NCBI RefSeq assembly: GCF_019391655.1
Contig: NZ_JAHXPQ010000002.1
Coordinates: forward strand, 186,001-250,000
Direction of reading: 5' to 3'
Length of the DNA: 64,000 nucleotides
Source of the DNA: Mucilaginibacter rivuli
GTDB taxonomy: Bacteria > Bacteroidota > Bacteroidia > Sphingobacteriales > Sphingobacteriaceae
Part shown: positions 8,700 to 18,138 of the stretch, piece by piece
How the letters are laid out: every line of letters begins with the position of its first letter
Numbering within the stretch: position 1 is the stretch's first letter
The notes under the pieces: model-generated
Database searches by the model: none
What the model was told of the DNA's origin: nothing
The model's input: only the letters and a program-made list of their open reading frames with translations
Program-made: the position numbers and the translations under genes

Positions 8700-10258
8700 T
8701 GAAAGTACTGCCCATTGCCGATCTGGCTGTTATTGTACTTTACCTGCTCGGGATGATTTGGGTAGGTTTTTATTTTTCGCGTAAAAACAAAAGCTCTGAG
8801 CAGTTTACAAAAGCCTCCGGTTCAATACCGGGCTGGGCTATCGGCTTATCTATTTATGCTACTTTTTTAAGCAGCAATACCTTTTTGGGTGTACCCGGCA
8901 AAGCTTACGGCGGCAACTGGAATGCTTTTGTATTCAGCTTGTCAATGCCATTGGCCGCCTGGATAGCTGTGAAATACTTTGTGCCCTTTTACCGCGGCAC
9001 CGGCGAAATATCGGCATATACACATTTGGAACATCGTTTTGGCCCATGGGCGCGTACCTATGCCGTAATTTGCTTTTTGCTTACCCAGTTTGCACGTATG
9101 GGTTCTATTTTTTTTGGCATCGCGTTAAGCTTGCAGGCACTTACAGGTGTTTCCATGAAACTTATTATGGTTATTATGGGTATCTCAATTATCTTCTACA
9201 CGGTGCTGGGCGGTATAAAAGCCGTCATCTGGACAGAGGTTGTGCAGGGTATCATCAAAACCCTGGGTGCGGTGCTCATCATTTACCTTATTGTTACCAA
9301 TATGCCGGGTGGTATCCCTAAAATTATCGAGATCGGCAAGGCTAATAACAAATTCAGTCTCGGCAGCTTCGCTCCCGATTTTACCAAATCAACTTTTTGG
9401 GTAGTGCTGTTGTATGGGTTCTTTATCAACCTCAATAATTTTGGTATGGATCAAAATTATGTGCAGCGTTACCATACGGCCGTATCATCAAAACAGGCGG
9501 CCAAATCTGTATGGCTTTGTGTGGCTATTTATGTGCCGGCATCATTCTTATTCTTTATTATAGGATCTTGCCTTTACGCTTATTACAGCATTCATCCCGA
9601 AATAATTGAGGTGATAAAACACCAGGTAGCGATAGAAAAACTACCAACAACAGCTACAACAACACAAATTGCCGATGCCGTTGCCAAGTTAACGCCTGCC
9701 GATTATGGCGACAAGATCATGCCCAACTTTATGGTCACCAAAATACCTGCAGGTTTGGTGGGGCTTATTGTTTCGGCTATTTTGTCCGCGGCCATGAGCA
9801 CCATCAGTTCGGGCATGAACTCATCAGCAACCGTATTCACGGTAGATATTTATAAACGTTATTTTAAACCGGGCATCAACGAAAAGCAAACACTAAAGTT
9901 GCTCCATATCGCTACAGTAGGATTTGGCATGTTGGGAATGGGTGCGGGTATTGCTATGATAGGTGTAAAGAGTATACTAGATGTTTGGTGGACCCTTTCG
10001 GGGATTTTTGCTGCGGGTATGCTTGGCTTGTTTTTACTTGGTATGGTGAGTAAGCAAAGCCGAAACCGTGAAGCTATCATCGCTACTATAATTGGGGTAC
10101 TTGTTATCTTATGGATGACATTCCCTGATATCATACCGGCCGAATATACTTTCCTGCGCAGCTCAATGCATACCAACATGATTATCGTTGTGGGTACATT
10201 ATCTATCTTTTTGATAGGGGCATTGCTCACCAAAACAAGACAACTAAAAACAACATAA
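8699..10258 (+). CDS. sodium/solute symporter (SSS family), first copy
   Basis: An inner-membrane transporter with about 13-14 hydrophobic segments and the SSS-family signature regions (SIYATFLSSNTFLGVPGKAYGG near the start, YTVLGGIKAVIWTEVVQ, and the AAMSTISSGMNSSATVFT helix). I place the start at 8699, where ATG shares a base with the preceding stop, rather than at an in-frame ATG 30 bases earlier inside the regulator gene. SSS proteins import sugars, sialic acids, sugar acids or other solutes with sodium. Pairing with a GntR-type regulator and a DHDPS/NAL-family aldolase suggests a sugar acid or keto-deoxy sugar as cargo; this is inference. Confidence 0.9.
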   Translation: MKVLPIADLAVIVLYLLGMIWVGFYFSRKNKSSEQFTKASGSIPGWAIGLSIYATFLSSNTFLGVPGKAYGGNWNAFVFSLSMPLAAWIAVKYFVPFYRGTGEISAYTHLEHRFGPWARTYAVICFLLTQFARMGSIFFGIALSLQALTGVSMKLIMVIMGISIIFYTVLGGIKAVIWTEVVQGIIKTLGAVLIIYLIVTNMPGGIPKIIEIGKANNKFSLGSFAPDFTKSTFWVVLLYGFFINLNNFGMDQNYVQRYHTAVSSKQAAKSVWLCVAIYVPASFLFFIIGSCLYAYYSIHPEIIEVIKHQVAIEKLPTTATTTQIADAVAKLTPADYGDKIMPNFMVTKIPAGLVGLIVSAILSAAMSTISSGMNSSATVFTVDIYKRYFKPGINEKQTLKLLHIATVGFGMLGMGAGIAMIGVKSILDVWWTLSGIFAAGMLGLFLLGMVSKQSRNREAIIATIIGVLVILWMTFPDIIPAEYTFLRSSMHTNMIIVVGTLSIFLIGALLTKTRQLKTT

Positions 10259-10275
10259 TAACGCTACATAATATA

Positions 10276-11205
10276 ATGGAACAAATGCAAAAGGGCTTTA
10301 TCCCGGTAATGCTTACGCCTTTCAAGGATAATGGTGAGATAGATTATAAAGTACTAACCCAATTAACCGAAATATACCTTAATGCAGGCGCGGCGGGTTT
10401 GTTTGCCAACTGCCTGTCGAGCGAAATGTTCGAATTAAGCGATGCCGAAAAGCTACAGGCCATTAAACATATTATTGATGTGGCGGGCGGTTCGGTACCG
10501 GTAGTAGCTACAGGCACTTTTGGCGGTGCTATCGAAAAGCAAGCAAGTTTTGTAAAACAAGTTTATGATACAGGCGCTGATGCCGTTATTGTATTGGCAA
10601 GCTTAATAGCTGATGAACACGAGGCTGACGATATTTTTAACGAACGTATTTTTAAACTGTTCGACCTTACAGAAAATATTCCGCTCGGGTTTTATGAGTG
10701 CCCTGTGCCATACAAACGCCTTTTATCGCCGGACCAACTTAAACAGTTTGTTGGATCGGGCAGGGTTATTTATCATAAAGATACCTGTCTTGACCTCGAT
10801 CAGATCAAACAAAAATTGAAAGCTGCTCAGGGTAATCCAAAATTTGGATTGTATGATGCTTACATGGTACACGCTGTCGATTCATTAAAAGCGGGAGCGG
10901 CAGGATTATCATGCATACAAGGTAATTTCTTCCCCGAGTTGATCGTGTGGTTATGCAATAATTACGCCAACGAAAGCCTTAAACAGCAGGTTGATGATGT
11001 ACAACAATTTCTGATAGACAACATGGATGTAATGCATAATGTTTATCCTATCATAGCTAAATACTGGCTTAAAAAAAGAGGATTAGAAATATCAACCTTT
11101 ACCCGCCGTAATGTTGGCACTTTTACCACACCTATAAAACATCAGATAGAGAGCTTATACGGCAATTATAACGTATTGCAAAACCAGATAGGGCTGCGCG
11201 TTTGA
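10276..11205 (+). CDS. DHDPS/NAL-family (DapA-like) class I aldolase
   Basis: The 309-residue protein is a TIM-barrel lyase of the dihydrodipicolinate synthase/N-acetylneuraminate lyase family. FIPVMLTPF at the start, the Tyr140 region (FYECP), and Schiff-base Lys168 (IYHKD) match the family spacing of catalytic Tyr and Lys. Family members cleave or form pyruvate-linked keto acids, including sialic acid, 2-keto-3-deoxy-gluconate and 2-keto-3-deoxy-L-galactonate. Since a lysine-biosynthesis DapA would not sit with a symporter and a GntR-type regulator, a catabolic aldolase is likelier. It follows the symporter by 17 bases. Its 3' end lies inside a palindromic repeat shared with the converging AraC gene. 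Confidence 0.82.
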   Translation: MEQMQKGFIPVMLTPFKDNGEIDYKVLTQLTEIYLNAGAAGLFANCLSSEMFELSDAEKLQAIKHIIDVAGGSVPVVATGTFGGAIEKQASFVKQVYDTGADAVIVLASLIADEHEADDIFNERIFKLFDLTENIPLGFYECPVPYKRLLSPDQLKQFVGSGRVIYHKDTCLDLDQIKQKLKAAQGNPKFGLYDAYMVHAVDSLKAGAAGLSCIQGNFFPELIVWLCNNYANESLKQQVDDVQQFLIDNMDVMHNVYPIIAKYWLKKRGLEISTFTRRNVGTFTTPIKHQIESLYGNYNVLQNQIGLRV

Positions 11206-11303
11206 TGTGCAGATGAGTAAATGTGCGTATGTGCAAATGAAAAGTTTAGCTAATTATTTCTCATAACTAGCACATCTGAAAGTACGCACATTTGCACATC
11301 AAA
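11201..11303. repeat. compound inverted repeat between convergent genes, possible bidirectional terminator
   Basis: The outer arms 11201-11215 and 11289-11303 pair at 14 of 15 positions, and inner arms 11219-11229 and 11283-11293 pair perfectly over 11 bases. The whole element is built from variants of ATGTGCAAATG. It fills the entire gap between the aldolase stop and the AraC stop, so it could fold in both transcripts. There is no clean uridine run after the stem, so termination is a guess. Confidence 0.7.
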
Positions 11304-12176
11304 TTAGTTGTGTAAATACTTACGCTTATACTCCAGCGGCGTCATATTAGTCACTTTTTTAAAGTGACGGTAAAAGTTGGATACGTTGTTAAAGCCGCAT
11401 TCAAAACACAAAACCTCGGTAGGTAGCTTATCTTCAATTAAAAAGCGGCAGGCATGGCTTATCCTGATCTCGGTTAAAAAGTCCGAATAAGTTTTCTTGG
11501 TCATCAATTTAAAATACCTGCAAAATGAGGTGACGCTCAGGTTACCGATAGACGATATTTCTTCCAGGCTGATCTCTTTTTTATAATTAGCCAGCGTATA
11601 TGAGCACACTTTGTTCAGTCTGATGGTATCCGATTCGTTCGATTGATGAAACTCATTATGAGCAAGCGTTATCGGTTTAAAGTTCTCATTTTCGGCCAGT
11701 ACTTTTAGTATAGAAAGCAGCACAATGATACGGTCAAGGTTTGTTGCATCAACAGCCTTACGCATTAAATTGGCCAACTCAGTTTTAGCTTTACCTTCAA
11801 TAATTAAACCGCCTTTAGCTTTTTCAAACAGCTTTGGTAATAAATATGCTTCGGGTAAATTAAGCAGGTATTTTCCCAGGCAATCCGGTAAAAAATGGAT
11901 AACGATCACCTCGACATTCAGGCCTGAGTCTTGCTGAAAGTACTCTTCTTTGCAGCGCCAGCAATGAGGTAAATTTTCGCCAAGCAACGTAATCTCGCCG
12001 GCCGAAAAATTACTGATATTATCACCAATAAAACGTACTCCCTCGCCCTTTATCACAAAGTGCAGTTCCAGCTCAGGGTGATAGTGCCATATCCCCCTAA
12101 AAGTGGGTAAAATATCATGCCGTATACTGAACGAATTTTGAGGCTTAACATCAACTTTTAGAAAATGGGGCTTCAT
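11304..12176 (-). CDS. AraC-family transcriptional regulator with N-terminal cupin
   Basis: This 290-residue regulator has an N-terminal cupin-like sensing domain (HYHPELELHFVIKGEG near residue 32) and two C-terminal helix-turn-helix motifs (ISLEEISSIGNLSVTSFCRYFK, then CFECGFNNVSNFYRHFK). The second is the classic AraC signature. It is divergent from the fucose-isomerase/SusCD operon across a 470-base gap that contains several TACAAT/ATTGTA motifs, so it is the best candidate activator for the locus. No hybrid two-component or ECF-sigma/anti-sigma regulator is present in the window, leaving this and the GntR-type protein as the only local controllers. Confidence 0.92.
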   Translation of the reverse strand: MKPHFLKVDVKPQNSFSIRHDILPTFRGIWHYHPELELHFVIKGEGVRFIGDNISNFSAGEITLLGENLPHCWRCKEEYFQQDSGLNVEVIVIHFLPDCLGKYLLNLPEAYLLPKLFEKAKGGLIIEGKAKTELANLMRKAVDATNLDRIIVLLSILKVLAENENFKPITLAHNEFHQSNESDTIRLNKVCSYTLANYKKEISLEEISSIGNLSVTSFCRYFKLMTKKTYSDFLTEIRISHACRFLIEDKLPTEVLCFECGFNNVSNFYRHFKKVTNMTPLEYKRKYLHN

Positions 12177-12646
12177 CTTATAAATACTAAATTATTAGTT
12201 AAAATACAATTGGTTTACAATATTTTCAGGTCGCGATAAGCTTTTTTAGATAATTGGTAAATATGGCCTATCTATCAGGTTTGTTACTTTTGCTAATTTA
12301 CAGATTTGCGCTGTTTTATACAATACAATTATAAAAAATTAATGCCATTGTTATGATAAGATTATACAATAACAAGATAACAATTGGCAGAAATGTACAC
12401 TGCCTATACTTCATATTTGTATTGTAAAGTGTGTTTTAAACAAAAAACACTCATACTAAATTATAAACCAAGAGCCCACGCTATACATTTTTGCAAACAG
12501 GTAAGTAACGATATTGATCGGCGACTTAACTTGAAAAACAGCTACGAAATAATTTGTCATGATGAAATTGGCAATGCGATTCGGATTAAGGCTGTAATAT
12601 ATTATGCAAGTATTATAGCTGCCGCGATAATTAATAACCAAGGTAA
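12177..12646. promoter_or_regulatory. divergent intergenic region with repeated TACAAT/ATTGTA motifs
   Basis: This AT-rich stretch has no credible gene; an in-frame stretch at 12384-12677 lacks any family resemblance and overlaps the isomerase start. TACAAT or its complement occurs at 12205, 12216, 12319, 12324, 12365 and 12421. TATTGTATAAAAC (reverse strand, 12325-12313) is identical over 13 bases to the region upstream of the pectate lyase gene. ATTGTTAT at 12347-12354 and ATAACAAT at 12376-12383 form an inverted pair. A Bacteroidota -7-like TACTTTTG is at 12285-12292 but lacks a properly spaced -33 TTG. Confidence 0.5.
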
Positions 12647-14278
12647 ATGTCAACCACACAGAAGCAAGTTTTATTAGTAGTAAGCGGAGATTTACGCCTG
12701 GCTGCAAATCAAATATGCTGGCCCGAACAAGAGCGTGCCGAAGGCTTGCTTATTGCTGCTATGGCTAAGATCGGTTGGTCTGTAAAACGCGCGCACCCGT
12801 ACGATCCGGAGAAAAAACACGGCTTTATTGATTCTCAAAAAATGGGCATCAAAGTATTCCGCGAACTGGATCCAAATCAACCTCTAATTGTACTGGAAAC
12901 TGTTTGGCAATATACCCATCACGTGTTAGCAGGTTTGTTTACACATAAAGGCCCAATTTTAACTTTAGCCAATTGGAGCGGTACTGCGCCGGGTTTGGTA
13001 GGGATGCTAAACCTAAACGGTTCACTAACCAAAGCAGGCGTAAAGTACAGCACTTTGTGGAGCGAAAATTTCGATGACAAATTCTTTTTAGATAGCCTGA
13101 ACGAATGGATAAGCACCGGCATGATCAAGCACGATCAAAGCCATGTTGTTAGCTTCGATAATATAAAGATACCATTAGCCGATGAGTTAGAAGGCCGTTC
13201 ATTCGCACGCCAGCTAAAAGCTAATAAAACCATAATGGGGATATTTGATGAAGGCTGTATGGGTATGTATAATGCCATTGTGCCCGATGAATTGTTGCAT
13301 CCTACAGGCTTTTTTAAAGAGCGCCTGAGCCAATCGGCATTATATGCGGCTATGCAGAATGTTACCGATGCTGAAGCCCGGGAAATATTGGATTGGTTGC
13401 TGCAAAAAGGTATGAAATTTAATTGGGGAAGCGATGAAGCTACCGAATTGACCGAGCGCCAGACTTTGGAGCAATGTAAAATGTACATTGCTGCTACCCG
13501 TATAGCGCATGAGTTTGGTTGCGGAACTATTGGCATACAATACCAGCAAGGCTTAAAAGACTTAACTGTAGCCAGCGATCTGGTGGAAGGTTTATTAAAT
13601 AACCAGGACCGTCCGCCGGTATTTTCGGCTGATGGCGAACTGCTATATCCAAATCAGGCATTACCACATTTTAACGAGGTTGATGAGTGTGCCGGTATAG
13701 ATGCATATGTTACCTACAACTTATGGAAACAAATGGGCATGCCCGGTGAAAATACTTTGCACGATCTGCGTTGGGGCCAGCATTATAAAGGCGAGGGTGT
13801 AAATGATTTTGTTTGGGTATTCCTGATATCAGGTGCGGTACCTGCCGCGCACTTTGCCGGTGGCTATAAAGATGCCAGCAGCGAGCGCCAGCCTGCCATG
13901 TTTTTCCGCCTGGGCGGAGGCAGCCTGAAAGGGGTAAGCAAACCCGGCCATATTGTTTGGAGCCGTATTTATGTAATGGACGGCCAGCTGCATAGCGATA
14001 TTGGGGTAGGTGAGTCGGTATTATTGCCTGAAGAAGAAACCAACCGCCGCTGGGAAGCTACTACACCACAGTGGCCAATAATGAATGCGGTATTAAAGGG
14101 CGTTAGCCGTGATCAGATGATGGCACGCCATAAAGCAAACCATATACACGTAGTTTATGCTACTGATGAGGCACAGGCACACAAAGCGTGCCGTATTAAA
14201 GCAGCAACCCTGGCCGAACTGGGTATCCAGGTACATGTTTGCGGAGATGTTGACTATAAAGGAGCACGATTTAATTAA
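12647..14278 (+). CDS. L-fucose isomerase-like protein
   Basis: A cytoplasmic protein of 543 residues without a signal peptide, resembling the L-fucose/L-arabinose isomerase fold: an N-terminal Rossmann-like domain (TVWQYTHHV, TLANWSGTAPGLVGML near 90-130), a middle domain (GIFDEGCMGMYNA near 203) and a C-terminal beta domain ending with ARHKANHIHVVYA near 490. True FucI is nearly 600 residues, so this is a shorter relative. It may isomerise L-fucose or another 6-deoxy or modified sugar to the ketose. It is the first gene of the SusCD operon and divergent from the AraC gene, so its substrate is probably a sugar released by this locus. The exact reaction is uncertain. Confidence 0.68.
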   Translation: MSTTQKQVLLVVSGDLRLAANQICWPEQERAEGLLIAAMAKIGWSVKRAHPYDPEKKHGFIDSQKMGIKVFRELDPNQPLIVLETVWQYTHHVLAGLFTHKGPILTLANWSGTAPGLVGMLNLNGSLTKAGVKYSTLWSENFDDKFFLDSLNEWISTGMIKHDQSHVVSFDNIKIPLADELEGRSFARQLKANKTIMGIFDEGCMGMYNAIVPDELLHPTGFFKERLSQSALYAAMQNVTDAEAREILDWLLQKGMKFNWGSDEATELTERQTLEQCKMYIAATRIAHEFGCGTIGIQYQQGLKDLTVASDLVEGLLNNQDRPPVFSADGELLYPNQALPHFNEVDECAGIDAYVTYNLWKQMGMPGENTLHDLRWGQHYKGEGVNDFVWVFLISGAVPAAHFAGGYKDASSERQPAMFFRLGGGSLKGVSKPGHIVWSRIYVMDGQLHSDIGVGESVLLPEEETNRRWEATTPQWPIMNAVLKGVSRDQMMARHKANHIHVVYATDEAQAHKACRIKAATLAELGIQVHVCGDVDYKGARFN

Positions 14279-14283
14279 TAAGA

Positions 14284-14946
14284 ATGAAGAAGTTTTTAGC
14301 CATAGCGCTTGTTTTAATGTTTATTGTTACCGTGGTGAGTAATGCCCAAAGCATTGATGCTGATAAAGCTGCACAATACACCAAAACCATTACCGACCGC
14401 GCCGATAAAATAGTTGCCAAGCTGGCAATTACCGATTCGGCAAAATATAAACGTGTATTGGCTATTATCGTAGATCAGTACCGAAAGATTAATGACCTGC
14501 ACGATAACCGCGATGCCCTTGCCAAAGCAATAAAGGAGCAGGCCGGCGATGATAAAGCAGCCGCAACATCAAAAACCAAAGCGCTTGACGATGAACTCCA
14601 GGTGAAAATAAACACGCTGCATACTACCTATTTAACAAAATTGAATGAGCAATTACCTGCCGATAAAGTAGAAAAGGTAAAAGACGAAATGGTTTATAAC
14701 CTGGTTAACGTAACCTATAACGCATACCTTGATGAGATATTAACATTAACTGATGTACAAAAAGCACAAATAAAAACCTGGCTGATAGAGGCCCGTGAAA
14801 TTGCAATGGATGCTGAGTCATCAAATAAAAAACATGCGGTGTTTGGAAAATACAAAGGCCGCATAAACAATTACCTCTCGGCACAAGGCTATGACCTTAA
14901 AAAGGAAGGTGCCGACTGGGAAGCCCGCAGAAAAGCAAAGAATTAA
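14284..14946 (+). CDS. DUF3826 secreted protein (first paralogue)
   Basis: A 220-residue helical protein with a Sec signal peptide (ending SNAQ at about residue 22). The rest is rich in Lys, Asp and Ala with amphipathic helices. I recognise it as DUF3826, a family I associate with Bacteroidota polysaccharide loci; it has no established activity. A second member lies at 63299. Shared features include YDEILT/DKYTIG-like strings in the centre, a TDVQKAQI/TKEDEAVI helix followed by a conserved AREIAMD/AREQAID helix, and a YKxxI-NYLSAQGYD/YKTKIEAYFTDSG ending. It follows the isomerase gene by five bases and precedes SusC by 59. Confidence 0.75.
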   Translation: MKKFLAIALVLMFIVTVVSNAQSIDADKAAQYTKTITDRADKIVAKLAITDSAKYKRVLAIIVDQYRKINDLHDNRDALAKAIKEQAGDDKAAATSKTKALDDELQVKINTLHTTYLTKLNEQLPADKVEKVKDEMVYNLVNVTYNAYLDEILTLTDVQKAQIKTWLIEAREIAMDAESSNKKHAVFGKYKGRINNYLSAQGYDLKKEGADWEARRKAKN

Positions 14947-15005
14947 AACCCAATTATATAAACCAATGATAGCGAACCAAATATGAAACTAAAACCCCAA
15001 TTATT

Positions 15006-18000
15006 ATGAGAAAAATTTTCCTCTTATTTTTTTTGATGCTTTCAATAGGCATTGCGGCCAATGCCCAAAACAGAACCGTCACCGGTACTGTAATAGGCAA
15101 AGACGATAAAGCCCCGCTGATAGGGGTAACCATTACGGTTAAAGGGAGTGCTACTTCTACAGCAACCGATGTTAATGGTAAATTTTCCATCAAGGTAACC
15201 AATTTACAAAACGTTGTTATAGGCGCTAAATACCTTGGTTATGAATACCAGGAAATTACCCTGAAACCGGATGTTAAAGTGGTTGACTTTACATTATCAC
15301 CCACAAACTCCAACCTGAATGAGGTTATAGTGGTTGGTTACGGTACCAAAAAACGATCGGAAGTAATTGGTGGCGTGGCTACTATAAAAGCTGAAGAAAT
15401 TGCCGACATTCCGGCACCAAATATCGCGGGTGCATTACGTAACCGTATAGCGGGCTTAGGTGTAAGCCAAACTTCGGGCCGCCCTGGTGCTACCATTTCG
15501 CTTAATGTAAGAAACTCGCAAATATCTTCAAACTCTCCTCCGGGTGTTACAACCGAGCCTTTGTACGTTATTGACGGCGTAATTTCAACTACCGATCAGT
15601 TTAATGCAATAGATCCTTCATTGGTAGAAGACCTTACCATACTAAAAGATGCATCGGCTGCCATTTATGGTGCCAGCGGTTCAAAAGGGGTAATTTTAAT
15701 TACTACCAAAAAAGGTAAGGTTGGTAAACCTAAATTTACTTATAATGGTTATACAGGTATTTCTGATGCTGTAGCGATACCGAAAATGTTATCGGCTTAC
15801 CAACAGGCTAAGCTTATTAATGATAACCTTGACCAGCAGGGTTTTGCATCTGCCAGCTCATACTTTTCTCAGGCCGACCTTGATTACTTGAAAACAGCAC
15901 CTTATAAAAGCTGGTTTGATGAATTATGGAAACCCGCGGTTATGCAAAGACATAACCTGCAAATGAGTGGCGGTACTGAAAAATTACTGTTTTTTGTTGG
16001 TGGTAGCTTCCAGAACGAGGATGCCAACTACGCGGGTATGCGCAATACTAAATATGGTTTCCGCAGTGGTATTACCGCTACTTTTAGCGAAAGCCTGAAA
16101 GCTGATGTTAGTTTTAATCTGAATTACGGAAACAAGTATAGCAATAATGATTTGGGCACTGATCAGGATCAGGCTTTCTTCCAGAGTCTGATTACCACGC
16201 CACAGTGGATACCTATCCAAATTAACGGTATGCCGGTAAGTTTCAACAAAAACCCACTGGGTATTACTAATTCAGGATATTTCGAGAGTAAATCGAACTC
16301 GGATTATACGCTAAATGCAGCGCTTACTTACACACCAAAACCGATACCAGGTTTATCAATGCGTTTTCAGATGGCACAAAACGGTACAGCAGGGCATTCA
16401 ACTGCCTATACCGCGCCATACAAACAATATGATTTTGTAAAAACCGGCAATAATAATGCCTTGTATACCCAAACACTACTAAGCGTTGGAGATGGAGTAT
16501 CTGCTGCCAATGCGCGATATGAGCCTATACAAAACTATGCTAACAGATACCAGGCTGATATTACTGTTAATTATGCTAAATCTATCGGTAAAAATAGTAT
16601 CAGTGTGTTATTAGGTGGTGAGCAATCTCAAAGCTCTTCAGAGAATCTTGATATTTATTTCCAAAATCAGATTATTCCTAACCAGGTTGAATCATGGGCA
16701 TTTGACCCGGCCTTAACCTTTAAATCGAACACTAAAAGCGAAAGCATTAAGCAATCATTCTTTGGCAGGTTCAGTTATGATTTTTCAAAAAAATATTTCA
16801 TAGATGCTATTGGCCGTTTTGATGCCTCTACCAATTTCGCTACCGACAACGCCTGGGGTTTCTTCCCAAATGTTGGTTTAGCTTGGATCATTTCAGAAGA
16901 AGGATTCTTTAAAAACTTTACAAAATTAGACTTTATATCGTTTCTTAAAGTTAAAGCAAATTTCGGCTTGACCGGTGACGACCGTATACAATCGCGCTTA
17001 TGGCAGGCAACTTATACCGTGGATCCTGCTAATACCGGCTATGTTTACAATAATACCAATGCGCCGTCGGCCAACGTATCAGCATATCCAAATCCGGATA
17101 TCACCTGGGAGAAAAAACGTAGCTTAAATATAGGTCTTGAAGCTTCGATGTTTAAAGGTCAGTTTACTTTTGGTTTTGATTACTTCCACGATTATGCTTA
17201 CGATCAGTTTGATAAGAACGGATCAACTAACTTTCCTTATTATGCAGGTTTTCCGTCACAATATGTTAATAACGAAAATCACCACACATACGGTACCGAG
17301 TTTACTTTAGGGTATAATCACAAATTTGATAAAGGCCTGTCTTTCAGTAGCAGTGTTAACTTTGGTTTCAGCACAAGTTATGTAAGCCAGGTGTTTCAAA
17401 ATCCATACCAGTATTTCCAAAACACACCTACCGATTGGCAGATTAGCCAGGGTGTTAACACTAAAGTTTACAACACAGGTAACATCGGTTTAATTTCAAA
17501 AGGTATATTAAAAACCCAGGCTGATGTTGATGCATTGTTAAAAAAGAACCCTAACTACACCATCTATAAATTGATGCCTGAGCCAGGCTGGTTAGATTAC
17601 GAGGATACCAATAACGATGGCCACATTGATGATTTTGATATGGTGCCGATGTACAAAAACGGAACAGACCCTGTTCTTAATTTAGGCTGGAATTTTGGAC
17701 TTGATTACAAAGGGCTTTCACTACGTACCAATGTGGTATCCAGATTTGGAGGTCATGTGTTTTATGATAGTAAAGCACTGGTAAAACCAACCCTAACCGT
17801 TAACGTGCCTGCATATTGGAATGATCACTGGTCGCCTCAAAACCCAGACGGTATGCTACCAAGGTCTGATGATGCATCTGCCGGAAAAAACTCTACCTTT
17901 TGGGCAAGAAGCGCCACTTTGGTACGTATCAATAATATGTCGTTAGCTTATACTTTGCCTTCTAAATGGCTGGCCCGTACAGGATTAAGTAGCTTAAGGG

Positions 18001-18128
18001 TAATTGTAACAGGTAATAACCTGTGGACAATTGTGAACCCGTTACCTTACAAAGATCCTTACACCTCATCTATTTATGATTACCCTACTATCAGAACTAT
18101 TTCTGCAGGTTTAACGCTAGGCTTATAA
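15006..18128 (+). CDS. susC: SusC-like TonB-dependent receptor
   Basis: An outer-membrane importer of 1040 residues. The order is signal peptide (ending NAQ at 21), carboxypeptidase-regulatory-like Ig domain (TVTGTVIGKDDKAPLIGVTI), TonB-box region (NEVIVVGYGTKKRS near 110), plug (LRNRIAGLGVSQTSGRPGA, PLYVIDGVI, ILKDASAAIYGASGSKGVI) and a 22-strand barrel ending in aromatic strands (TISAGLTLGL). These are the hallmarks of SusC proteins that import oligosaccharides with a SusD partner. The barrel is complete and the length is normal. The SusD gene follows after ten bases. The ligand, probably a pectin fragment, is inferred from the enzymes around it. Confidence 0.96.
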   Translation: MRKIFLLFFLMLSIGIAANAQNRTVTGTVIGKDDKAPLIGVTITVKGSATSTATDVNGKFSIKVTNLQNVVIGAKYLGYEYQEITLKPDVKVVDFTLSPTNSNLNEVIVVGYGTKKRSEVIGGVATIKAEEIADIPAPNIAGALRNRIAGLGVSQTSGRPGATISLNVRNSQISSNSPPGVTTEPLYVIDGVISTTDQFNAIDPSLVEDLTILKDASAAIYGASGSKGVILITTKKGKVGKPKFTYNGYTGISDAVAIPKMLSAYQQAKLINDNLDQQGFASASSYFSQADLDYLKTAPYKSWFDELWKPAVMQRHNLQMSGGTEKLLFFVGGSFQNEDANYAGMRNTKYGFRSGITATFSESLKADVSFNLNYGNKYSNNDLGTDQDQAFFQSLITTPQWIPIQINGMPVSFNKNPLGITNSGYFESKSNSDYTLNAALTYTPKPIPGLSMRFQMAQNGTAGHSTAYTAPYKQYDFVKTGNNNALYTQTLLSVGDGVSAANARYEPIQNYANRYQADITVNYAKSIGKNSISVLLGGEQSQSSSENLDIYFQNQIIPNQVESWAFDPALTFKSNTKSESIKQSFFGRFSYDFSKKYFIDAIGRFDASTNFATDNAWGFFPNVGLAWIISEEGFFKNFTKLDFISFLKVKANFGLTGDDRIQSRLWQATYTVDPANTGYVYNNTNAPSANVSAYPNPDITWEKKRSLNIGLEASMFKGQFTFGFDYFHDYAYDQFDKNGSTNFPYYAGFPSQYVNNENHHTYGTEFTLGYNHKFDKGLSFSSSVNFGFSTSYVSQVFQNPYQYFQNTPTDWQISQGVNTKVYNTGNIGLISKGILKTQADVDALLKKNPNYTIYKLMPEPGWLDYEDTNNDGHIDDFDMVPMYKNGTDPVLNLGWNFGLDYKGLSLRTNVVSRFGGHVFYDSKALVKPTLTVNVPAYWNDHWSPQNPDGMLPRSDDASAGKNSTFWARSATLVRINNMSLAYTLPSKWLARTGLSSLRVIVTGNNLWTIVNPLPYKDPYTSSIYDYPTIRTISAGLTLGL

Positions 18129-18138
18129 AAACTAAATC

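Noticed and set aside
10276..11205. Lysine-biosynthesis DapA
   Set aside because: Location with a GntR-type regulator and symporter, and YECP in place of the usual YNxP, favour a catabolic aldolase.
12285..12292. TACTTTTG as a -7 promoter box for the isomerase operon
   Set aside because: Matches TAnnTTTG but is 355 bases from the start and has no TTG at the expected -33 spacing; mentioned only in the region note.
12384..12677. 97-residue reading frame in the AraC/isomerase gap
   Set aside because: No signal, no family resemblance, overlaps the isomerase start and lies on promoter-like AT-rich DNA.
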